Part shown: piece by piece, positions 1 through 5,050 of the stretch | Layout: each line of letters opens with the position of its first letter | Position numbering within the stretch: position 1 is the stretch's first letter | DNA from: Beijerinckiaceae bacterium | GTDB lineage: Bacteria > Pseudomonadota > Alphaproteobacteria > Rhizobiales > Beijerinckiaceae | Assembly: GCA_027346205.1 (NCBI GenBank) | Contig: DAIESR010000455.1 | Location: forward strand, 1 to 5,050 | Length of the DNA: 5,050 bases | Direction of reading: 5' to 3' | Made by a program: the position numbers and the translations under genes | The notes under the pieces: generated by a model | Told to the model about the DNA's origin: nothing | Seen by the model: the letters and a program-made list of their open reading frames with translations, nothing else | The model's database searches: none

Positions 1-188
1 ACGACGCTCGCACCATGCCCCCGCGAATCATAACGCACCACCCGGAAATGCCGCAGAAGCTCCGGCATCAGCTTATCGAACAAATGCAGATTTGTTCCGA
101 GCGAATGCGCAAGTATCAGCACGGGCGCGCCTTCCTCCCCCTCGACGAGGACATTGAACGCCTCGCCCGCAACTATCATCCCGGTCAT
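1..188 (-). CDS. Alpha/beta hydrolase, 3-oxoadipate enol-lactonase (PcaD)-like, N-terminal part
   Basis: Seen: reading leftward from ATG at 188-186, 62 uninterrupted codons run off the left edge. The peptide has a short beta-strand start, then LILAHSLGTNLHLFDKL (residues 24-40) and FRVVRYDSRGHGAS (48-61). Known: the HSLG/NSLG motif supplies the oxyanion hole of alpha/beta hydrolases, and the paired SLGT...W/F-D and RYDxRGHGxS blocks are characteristic of PcaD, which hydrolyses 3-oxoadipate enol-lactone to 3-oxoadipate in the protocatechuate branch of the beta-ketoadipate pathway in the cytoplasm. The nucleophile elbow, catalytic acid and His lie beyond the window, so the reaction cannot be confirmed. 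About 62 of the usual 260 or so residues are visible. The start is supported by a GGGGAGAGG ribosome-binding site just upstream (198-190); Met4 at 179 would be too far from it. Alternatives are another hydrolase of the same fold. The alpha/beta hydrolase call is firm, the PcaD assignment moderate. The gene diverges from the SDR to its right. Confidence 0.78.
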   Translation of the reverse strand, partial: MTGMIVAGEAFNVLVEGEEGAPVLILAHSLGTNLHLFDKLMPELLRHFRVVRYDSRGHGASV

Positions 189-189
189 G

Positions 190-198
190 CCTCTCCCC
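190..198 (-). promoter_or_regulatory. Ribosome-binding site of the alpha/beta hydrolase
   Basis: On the minus strand GGGGAGAGG ends one base before the ATG at 188. Its GGAG core lies 4 bases from the start, slightly close but usable. It selects this ATG over the downstream in-frame ATG at 179. Confidence 0.5.
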
Positions 199-299
199 AG
201 AAACGAAACATGTTCATGCCGCCCCATCAGGCCTATCTGAGTTTACTAGAGTAGCCTGCTCTTTTCATGCTGCAATAGATTGATCGCGAATTAAGTGCG

Positions 300-328
300 A
301 AATCATTGGACGATGACAAAAAATGATT
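300..328. repeat. Inverted repeat, AATCATT / AATGATT
   Basis: AATCATT (301-307) and its reverse complement AATGATT (322-328) are separated by 14 bases, so the arm centres are 21 bp apart, about two helical turns. It sits in an AT-richer patch upstream of the hydrolase gene. The spacing suits a dimeric regulator, but 7-bp arms also arise by chance and no regulator is visible nearby. Confidence 0.25.
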
Positions 329-346
329 GGCGCAGTGCCGCTTCAT

Positions 347-386
347 CGGACCGAAAAACCATGCGGAGGAAGTCTGCGGACCGAAA
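347..386. repeat. Direct repeat CGGACCGAAA, two copies 30 bp apart
   Basis: CGGACCGAAA occurs at 347-356 and again at 377-386. The copies are exactly 30 bp apart, close to three helical turns, so both face the same side of the DNA. Each is preceded by TC two bases upstream. The arrangement suggests iterons or tandem binding sites for a regulator of one of the divergent genes. With only two copies, a chance or duplication origin is also possible. Confidence 0.35.
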
Positions 387-731
387 TGCAGAAGGCCTCC
401 ATTCAGGCAGCTCTTCTTCAGCACATGGCGTCAGTAGAGGTCAGCAGAAACGACTTGCAGCCCTTGCGAAGGTAGAGATCGGCCGCATCGACACAACATC
501 GAAGAGCACTCTCATTCTCCGAGACTCCCGACAGCGCGCTTGGCTTGATCGAAGACCTCCGCTATCGATCCGGCGCCGCGCTGCCCATTGCCGGGAAAAG
601 CAATAAGGCAGCTATGCTTCGATCGATGGCCCAGCACTTCTCCCTAACGCCACGCCGATCTTCATGAGAGTGCTCCAATGAGCGGCGGCGGCGGCGCCCG
701 CGCGAAGGCGGCAGCTGTCGGGGCGAGACGA

Positions 732-747
732 GGTAGGGAGTCCTACC
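732..747. promoter_or_regulatory. Perfect inverted repeat GGTAGG-GAGT-CCTACC upstream of the SDR
   Basis: GGTAGG (732-737) and CCTACC (742-747) are perfect complements around a 4-base centre, 47 bases before the SDR start. It could be an operator, or a small 5'-leader hairpin in the SDR mRNA with a 6-bp stem and GAGU loop. There is no U-run after it, so an intrinsic terminator is unlikely. Confidence 0.35.
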
Positions 748-781
748 GGGCATGCGGATTGCAGCCGCGATGGGGTTGAGT

Positions 782-789
782 GGAGAAGG
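782..789 (+). promoter_or_regulatory. Ribosome-binding site that sets the SDR start
   Basis: GGAGAAGG at 782-789 lies 5 bases before ATG 795, an ideal spacing. The longer in-frame option, GTG at 780, would contain this site within its own codons and has only a weak G-run upstream. ATG 795 is therefore preferred. Confidence 0.65.
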
Positions 790-794
790 TCGGA

Positions 795-1538
795 ATGAGC
801 GAAGGAAAGCCCAAAGCGCTGGTCGTCGGCGTCGGTGCGAAACGCGGGCTCGGCGCCGCCCTGTGCCGGCGTTTCGCCCACGAAGGCCATCATGTGATCG
901 CAGTCGGGAGAACACCGGGCCGTCTCGACAGTCTGGTGGCTGCCATCACGGCCGAAGGCGGCAGCGCGGAAGCCATCGCCGCCGACGCCACGAGCGAGAC
1001 CGATGTCATCGCCCTTTTCGACAAGGCCATGGTGGATACGGCGGGCGCGCCGCTCGATCTCGTCGTCTTCAATGCCGGCATCAACAAGGCCCAGGATTTC
1101 CGCACGCTCGCGGCCGAGGATTTCGAGAAATTCTGGCGAATCGGCTGTTTTGCTGGCTTTCTCGTCGGACGCGAGGCGGCGCGGCGGCTCGTGCCGCAAG
1201 GGCATGGCACGATCATTTTCACTGGCGCGTCTGGCAGTCTGCGCGGGCGCCCTAAATTCGCGGCTTTCGCCGCCGCCAAATCCGCGCTGCGCACCGTGGC
1301 TCAGGCCATGGCCCGAGAATTTGGACCAGCGGGCCTCCATGTCGCCCATGTCATCATCGATGGCGGCATTGACGGGGAGTGGCTGAAAGGAGCTTTTCCC
1401 CAGATGCATGACGACAAAGGCAGCGATGGCCTCCTCGATCCGGATGCTCTAGCCGACACCTATTGGCAAATCCATCGCCAGCACAAATCGGCCTGGACGC
1501 ATGAACTCGATCTGCGACCTTACAAGGAAGGCTTTTGA
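795..1538 (+). CDS. Short-chain dehydrogenase/reductase (SDR) family NAD(P)-dependent oxidoreductase
   Basis: A 247-residue cytosolic protein, the usual length for a classical-type single-domain SDR. Seen: an N-terminal Rossmann strand and dinucleotide loop, VVGVGAKRGLGAAL (10-23); Arg39 after the second strand, which in SDRs usually favours NADPH; acidic D64 for adenine; an NAG motif (93-95) as FNAGI rather than NNAG; and FTGASGSLRG (142-151) carrying the serine region. The catalytic YxxxK motif reads FAAAK (158-162): Lys162 is present but the proton-donor Tyr is Phe. The C-terminal block, ending DPDALADTYWQIHRQ... then SAWTHELDLRPY (232-243), is typical of one poorly characterised SDR group, in which I recall FAAF-type sequences being common; I could not check this. 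The substrate is unknown. The Phe suggests either altered catalysis or a non-enzymatic or binding role. The gene stands alone on the plus strand, divergent from the hydrolase and convergent with selO. Confidence 0.9.
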   Translation: MSEGKPKALVVGVGAKRGLGAALCRRFAHEGHHVIAVGRTPGRLDSLVAAITAEGGSAEAIAADATSETDVIALFDKAMVDTAGAPLDLVVFNAGINKAQDFRTLAAEDFEKFWRIGCFAGFLVGREAARRLVPQGHGTIIFTGASGSLRGRPKFAAFAAAKSALRTVAQAMAREFGPAGLHVAHVIIDGGIDGEWLKGAFPQMHDDKGSDGLLDPDALADTYWQIHRQHKSAWTHELDLRPYKEGF

Positions 1539-1550
1539 CGCCTCTTTTAT
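1529..1550 (+). terminator. Possible weak intrinsic terminator of the SDR gene
   Basis: AGGC (1529-1532) can pair with GCCT (1540-1543) around a 7-base loop that contains the stop codon, followed at once by CTTTTAT. The T-run is right for an intrinsic terminator but the 4-bp stem is short, so efficiency would be low. Confidence 0.25.
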
Positions 1551-1846
1551 GGCCGGCAGCATCCAGCCGCCGCCCGTTCAACCAGGTTGAAATAATTCGC
1601 AACTCTGTCGTAACTATCTGTTTTAATGAACGATATGATTAAAAGATTCAGCGTTTTGACGAATTCATACTGCTGCGGATGGGAACGATAAGCGACAGCT
1701 TGCATTTCGTTCGTCGACACCTTCTTCAGCGGAAGCCCCACCGCATCGATCCGGGAAGGCCCCGAATACCCGATACCTGCCCGACCAAATGGCATCGCGC
1801 GCATGTGAGCTGGTTTTTCGAAACCTTCGTGCTTTTGCTCCATCAC
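1547..1846 (-). CDS. Doubtful small ORF downstream of selO, unknown function
   Basis: A 99-codon frame starts with adjacent GTG (1846) and ATG (1843), 21 bases after the selO stop on the same strand, so it could be co-transcribed with selO. The product starts MEQKHEGFEKPAHMRAMPFG, has a hydrophobic patch LNLLIISFI near residue 70 and ends AAAGCCRP. I recognise no family. Against it: there is no clear ribosome-binding site, third-position GC is low compared with the neighbours, and the frame crosses an AT-rich patch that looks intergenic. It is kept only as a candidate. Confidence 0.22.
   Translation of the reverse strand: MMEQKHEGFEKPAHMRAMPFGRAGIGYSGPSRIDAVGLPLKKVSTNEMQAVAYRSHPQQYEFVKTLNLLIISFIKTDSYDRVANYFNLVERAAAGCCRP
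1577..1591. repeat. 15-bp palindrome TTCAACCAGGTTGAA
   Basis: TTCAACC and GGTTGAA are perfect 7-base complements around a single central A. The near-absent loop favours a protein-binding palindrome over an RNA hairpin; as RNA it would form only a 5-bp stem. It lies 39 bases after the SDR stop, where an operator is unexpected, so its role is unclear. Confidence 0.4.
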
Positions 1847-1867
1847 AGGGGCAAGCGCCGTCGGAAG

Positions 1868-3346
1868 TCACGTCCCGCAGAACGTCTGATAGGCGCCCTG
1901 GCTGGGCGGTGGCGGATCGGCATAGGTCGCAAATGCCGGCTGATCCTCATAGGGCGCTGAGAGGACAGCCACCAGCTCCTCGAAAGGTGCGAAATCACCC
2001 CGGCTCACGGCGGCCTCGATGACCGCCTCGACGCGGTGATTGCGCGGGATGAAAGCGGGGTTCACACGTCGCATGCCGGCCCGGCGCGCGTCACCATCGA
2101 GCGGCTCCTGGTCGAGCCGCAGACGCCAACGCGCGGCCCAGTCATCATAGGAGACAGGGTTCGCGAAAAGTTCCCGCACGGGCGAATCGGCCTGCGGATC
2201 AGCGGCAGCATCGCAGAGCCGCCGGAAGGTCAGCGTGAAATCCGCCTTGTTGGCAGCCATGCGATCGAGCAAATCCTTCATGAGCGCGATGTCGCCCTCT
2301 TGTTCCTGGCAAAGCCCGAACTTGCGCCGCAAGCCGCCGAAATAGGCCACGTTAAATCTCTCGGCAAAGCCGCCAAGTGCTTCCTTCACCTGCTCGAGCG
2401 CCGCGTCCTTATCCTCGGCCAGCAGTGGGATGAGACATTCCGCGACGCGCGTCAGGTTCCAATGCGCGATGCGCGGCTGATTGGCATAAGCATAGCGGCC
2501 ATAATAATCGATGGAACTGAAGACGGTCGCCGGGTCATAGGCGTCCATGAAGGCACAAGGGCCATAATCGATCGTCTCGCCGGCGATCGACATATTGTCG
2601 GTATTCATGACGCCATGAATGAAGCCGACGTGCAGCCAGCGCGCGACAAGCTCCGCCTGTCTCGCGATCACCTGATCCAGGAAGGACCGATAGGACTGCG
2701 CCGCGCCCGCCGCGTCGGGATAATGCCGGGAGATGGCATAATCCGCGAGGCGACGCACAGCCTCGGCATCGCCACGATTTGCGAAAAACTCGAATGTGCC
2801 GACCCGGATATGGCTCGACGCAATGCGCGCCAGGACAGCCCCAGGCAGCGGCGTATCGCGCAGCACGCTATCGCCCGTCATCACTGCGGCGAGAGCGCGC
2901 GTGGTCGGAATACCCAGCGCGGCCATGGCCTCGCTGACGATATATTCGCGTAGGACAGGCCCGAGCGCCGCGCGTCCGTCTCCGCCGCGTGAGAAAGGCG
3001 TCCGGCCGGCGCCTTTCAGCTGAATATCACGCCGCGCACCGCCGCAATCGACCAATTCGCCAAGAAGGATCGCCCGCCCGTCGCCCAATCGCGAGACGAA
3101 CCGACCGAATTGATGCCCGGCATAAGCCAAGGCGATCGGCTCGGCGCCATCAGGGATACCTTGGCCAGCGAAAATATCGACCCATTCCGGTGTCACGAGC
3201 ACCTCTGGATCGAGACCCAATTGCACCGCAAGAGCGCTATTGAGCTTGACGAGCCGGGGCTCGGACACGGGCGTTGGAAGAACCCGCGAGAAAAACGAGT
3301 CTGGCAGCCGCGCGTAGGAATTGTCGAATGGAATATGCCCCGTCAT
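1868..3346 (-). CDS. selO: Protein adenylyltransferase SelO (YdiU/UPF0061)
   Basis: A complete 492-residue protein, close to E. coli SelO (478). Known: SelO is a pseudokinase-fold enzyme that binds ATP in reversed orientation and transfers AMP to Ser/Thr/Tyr of target proteins, with a role in redox homeostasis. Seen: AGHQFGRFVSRLGDGRA (76-92) and RRDIQLKGAGRTPFSRGGDG (105-124), which hold the nucleotide Lys (K111) and conserved Arg/Asp residues; E134 in LREYIVSEA, the partner of that Lys; HGVMNTDNMSI (244-254) with the catalytic-loop D250 and N251; and D260 in the metal-binding IDYGP. The protein ends in Cys-Gly-Thr. Cys490 occupies the position of selenocysteine in animal SelO and of the redox Cys near the E. 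coli C-terminus. No key residue is missing. ATG 3346 gives the canonical family N-terminus (FDNSYARLPDSFFSRVLPTP). The gene is 346 bases downstream of serA on the same strand and convergent with the SDR. Confidence 0.97.
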   Translation of the reverse strand: MTGHIPFDNSYARLPDSFFSRVLPTPVSEPRLVKLNSALAVQLGLDPEVLVTPEWVDIFAGQGIPDGAEPIALAYAGHQFGRFVSRLGDGRAILLGELVDCGGARRDIQLKGAGRTPFSRGGDGRAALGPVLREYIVSEAMAALGIPTTRALAAVMTGDSVLRDTPLPGAVLARIASSHIRVGTFEFFANRGDAEAVRRLADYAISRHYPDAAGAAQSYRSFLDQVIARQAELVARWLHVGFIHGVMNTDNMSIAGETIDYGPCAFMDAYDPATVFSSIDYYGRYAYANQPRIAHWNLTRVAECLIPLLAEDKDAALEQVKEALGGFAERFNVAYFGGLRRKFGLCQEQEGDIALMKDLLDRMAANKADFTLTFRRLCDAAADPQADSPVRELFANPVSYDDWAARWRLRLDQEPLDGDARRAGMRRVNPAFIPRNHRVEAVIEAAVSRGDFAPFEELVAVLSAPYEDQPAFATYADPPPPSQGAYQTFCGT

Positions 3347-3366
3347 CGGGAGGTGTTCTCCTCCGG
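3347..3366 (-). promoter_or_regulatory. selO ribosome-binding site within a small hairpin
   Basis: On the minus strand GGAGGAGAACACCTCC runs 3364-3349, just before the selO ATG at 3346. GGAGG (3364-3360) is the best Shine-Dalgarno sequence and pairs perfectly with CCTCC (3353-3349) around a 6-base loop. Spacing from GGAGG to the ATG is 13 bases, or 11 from the overlapping AGGAG, longer than ideal. The fold could mask the site and lower or regulate selO translation; the stem is GC-rich but only 5 bp. Confidence 0.45.
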
Positions 3367-3516
3367 GCTAGATGTTCAGTCCCGAATATGATGAAAGAAT
3401 TCGAGTCTGAATGGTTTTAGCTACGAAGTCCAGATTTCGCGGCCAGCGTCATAGCGCATGGCATTCGGGCCAGCTCGACGGATGCCGGTCGCGCATCGCG
3501 AGAAAAGAAGAGAGCT

Positions 3517-3648
<132 letters not shown>

Positions 3649-3692
3649 ATCCGCGACCCTCGCCGCCCGTCCTTCTTATCAGAGCGCCGCTC

Positions 3693-5050
3693 TCAGAATT
3701 TGAGCATATTCACTTGTTTGACCTCCGGCAGCATGCCGATCTGGCCGAGCACATTCTCCGGAATGTCGCTGTCCACTGTGATCAGTGAAATGGCCGAGCC
3801 GCCTTCACGATCCCGCCCAAGCGCGAGAGTGGCTATATTGATGCCCGCATTGCCGAGAATGCTGGCAAAGCGCCCGATAAAGCCTGGCTTGTCCTCGTTG
3901 GACACATAGATCATGTTTAGCGCGAATTCGGCATCGGTCTTGATGCCCTTGACGGAAACGATACGCGGCTTGCCGTCATGAAAGACGGTGCCTGAAATGG
4001 AGCGTTGCTGCCCTTCGGTTTCCACTGTCAGAGTGATCAAGGACTCATAATCGCCTTCTGCGGCACGAGTCACTTCATCGATGACGACGCCACGCTCCTT
4101 TGCAACTGTCGGCGCGGAGACGACATTCACATCCTCAAGGGCCGGCCGTAGCAGGCCGGCGACAGCCGCCGCCGTCAACGCCTTGGTCTTGAGATGCGCG
4201 ACAGTGCCTTCATAAATGATCGAGACCTTCTTGATGTCGGCAGAAGTCAATTGTCCGGCAAAAGACCCAAGGCTTTCGGCCAATGCGATAAAGGGCTTCA
4301 GCTTCGGCGCTTCCTCCGCCGTGATCGACGGAAAATTGACCGCATTGGTGATGGCGCCGCGCGTCAGATAATCCGACATTTGCTCGGCAACCTGCAGCGC
4401 GACATTTTCCTGCGCCTCATTGGTCGAGGCGCCAAGATGCGGCGTGCACACGACATTCGGATGGCCGAAGAGTGGATTTTCCGTCGCAGGCTCCGTCACG
4501 AACACATCGAAAGCGGCTCCTGCCACATGGCCCGCATCGAGCTGCGTGCGCAGAGCCTGCTCGTCGACGAGCCCCCCGCGCGCGCAATTGATGATATGGA
4601 CGCCCTTTTTGGTCTTGGCGAGATTCTCCGCCGAAAGAATATTCTTCGTCTGCGCGGTCAACGGCGTATGCAGCGAGATGAAATCGGCGCGCGCAAGGAG
4701 ATCATCAAGTTCGACCTTCTCAACGCCGAGATCTGTCGCGCGCTCGGGCGACAGGAACGGATCATAGGCGAGAACATGCATGCGCAGGCCGATCGCCCTG
4801 TCGGCAACGATGGAACCGATATTGCCGCAACCAATAAGGCCGAACACCTTGCCGGTGATCTCTATGCCCATGAAGCGGTTCTTCTCCCATTTGCCGGCTT
4901 GCGTCGACGCATCGGCTGCCGGAATCTGTCGGGCAAGAGCGAACATCAGGGCTATGGCATGTTCCGCCGTCGTGATGGAATTGCCGAAAGGCGTGTTCAT
5001 CACGATGATGCCTTTAGCCGTCGCGGCAGGAATATCGACATTGTCGACAC
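3693..5050 (-). CDS. serA: D-3-phosphoglycerate dehydrogenase, long (type I) form, N-terminus cut off
   Basis: Catalyses the NAD-dependent oxidation of 3-phosphoglycerate to 3-phosphohydroxypyruvate, the committed step of serine synthesis, in the cytoplasm. Residues are counted from the first full codon in the window (5048). Seen: a frame open to the right edge, giving 451 residues; about 75-80 N-terminal residues are missing compared with the usual 525-530. The visible part opens VDNVDIPAATAKGIIVMNTP, the end of the substrate-binding domain. The Rossmann motif GCGNIG is at 73-78 and the NAD-ribose Asp is D96 in AYDP. Catalytic residues are R157 (ARGGLVDE), E186 (VTEPATENPLF) and H204 (TPHLGAS). 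An intervening allosteric-substrate-binding domain follows (about 235-360), then a C-terminal ACT domain (about 378-451, NEDKPGFIGRFASILGNAGI) that senses serine in many homologs. The GTG-ATG at 5003-4998 is internal, not the start. The gene ends at TGA 3695-3693. Confidence 0.97.
   Translation of the reverse strand, partial: VDNVDIPAATAKGIIVMNTPFGNSITTAEHAIALMFALARQIPAADASTQAGKWEKNRFMGIEITGKVFGLIGCGNIGSIVADRAIGLRMHVLAYDPFLSPERATDLGVEKVELDDLLARADFISLHTPLTAQTKNILSAENLAKTKKGVHIINCARGGLVDEQALRTQLDAGHVAGAAFDVFVTEPATENPLFGHPNVVCTPHLGASTNEAQENVALQVAEQMSDYLTRGAITNAVNFPSITAEEAPKLKPFIALAESLGSFAGQLTSADIKKVSIIYEGTVAHLKTKALTAAAVAGLLRPALEDVNVVSAPTVAKERGVVIDEVTRAAEGDYESLITLTVETEGQQRSISGTVFHDGKPRIVSVKGIKTDAEFALNMIYVSNEDKPGFIGRFASILGNAGINIATLALGRDREGGSAISLITVDSDIPENVLGQIGMLPEVKQVNMLKF

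Larger units (their letters stand above)
189..794. other. Divergent intergenic region with no convincing gene
   Basis: About 600 bases separate the hydrolase and SDR starts, so promoters for both should lie here. No strong -35/-10 pair stands out on either strand. Several short frames are open, including 313-606 plus and 424-233 minus. Their products are basic and low in pattern, have no recognisable motif and lack good ribosome-binding sites, so I do not call them. The frame from ATG 323 stays open to 667 except for one TAG at 473-475; its product is unrecognised, so a decayed small gene is possible but unproven. The stretch at 680-710 is a GGC-rich low-complexity run. The repeats within the region are listed separately. 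Confidence 0.5.
1539..1867. other. Gap between the convergent SDR and selO genes
   Basis: This stretch of 329 bases should hold the 3' ends of both transcripts. It contains the weak SDR terminator, the palindrome at 1577-1591, and an AT-rich patch at about 1588-1660 unlike the surrounding GC-rich DNA. No strong selO terminator hairpin with a T-run was found. The only sizeable open frame on the selO strand is listed separately. Confidence 0.5.

Noticed and set aside
15..254. A 79-codon plus-strand frame at the left edge
   Set aside because: The opposite strand encodes an alpha/beta hydrolase with clear HSLG and RYDxRGHG motifs, so this is its shadow.
678..779. A 33-codon plus-strand ORF (starting MSGGGGARAK) directly before the SDR, as a leader peptide
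   Set aside because: It has no ribosome-binding site, lies in a GGC-rich low-complexity run, and has no regulatory codon pattern.
612..1409. A 265-codon minus-strand open frame opposite the SDR, longer than the SDR itself
   Set aside because: It lies antisense to a frame with clear SDR motifs and a good ribosome-binding site. Its product is low-pattern and Arg/Ala/Gly-rich, a normal shadow in GC-rich DNA.
1576..1590. A LexA-type SOS box (GTTC-N7-GTTC) at the palindrome
   Set aside because: The second half reads TTGA, not GTTC, and the site is downstream of a gene rather than in a promoter.
2036..2953. A 305-codon plus-strand open frame inside selO
   Set aside because: It is antisense to selO, whose active-site motifs are intact. 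The plus-strand product is a mirror of selO codons with no family features.
4998..5003. The GTG-ATG near the right edge as the serA start
   Set aside because: The codons upstream (VDNVDIPAATAKGIIV) continue the conserved SerA sequence to the window edge, so the true start is outside.

Overview
The window looks like chromosomal DNA from a GC-rich alphaproteobacterium. Hyphomicrobiales is my best guess, from protein style and codon use; no marker gene fixes the taxon. It carries four recognisable protein genes, two of them cut by the window edges, and three sizeable intergenic stretches.

Layout: (1) Positions 1-188, minus strand: the first 62 codons of an alpha/beta hydrolase that most resembles 3-oxoadipate enol-lactonase (PcaD). 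(2) Positions 189-794: a divergent intergenic region of about 600 bases with no convincing gene, but with a 10-bp direct repeat at 30-bp spacing and two short inverted repeats. (3) Positions 795-1538, plus strand: a short-chain dehydrogenase/reductase (SDR) whose catalytic Tyr position is Phe. (4) Positions 1539-1867: the gap between convergent genes, with a weak terminator-like hairpin, a 15-bp palindrome and a doubtful 99-codon ORF. (5) Positions 1868-3346, minus strand: a complete selO (YdiU) gene for protein adenylyltransferase SelO, with all the family's active-site residues and the C-terminal Cys that occupies the selenocysteine position of animal SelO. (6) Positions 3347-3692: intergenic, holding a 35-base AGAT tetranucleotide microsatellite, a strong hairpin and a possible 43-codon membrane peptide gene that reads straight through the microsatellite. 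(7) Positions 3693-5050, minus strand: serA, D-3-phosphoglycerate dehydrogenase, lacking only its N-terminal end.

The genes do not form an obvious pathway. serA and selO lie in tandem on the minus strand but are 346 bases apart and probably separately transcribed. SerA commits 3-phosphoglycerate to serine synthesis, SelO modifies proteins with AMP under redox control, and the hydrolase and SDR look like general or catabolic accessory enzymes.

The most unusual item is the AGAT microsatellite, because perfect tetranucleotide tracts of this length are rare in bacteria. On the minus strand the tract encodes Ile-Tyr-Leu-Ser units within a predicted transmembrane segment. A copy-number change would shift the frame, as in known phase-variable genes. 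This is a hypothesis: start-codon support is modest and I recognise no homolog.
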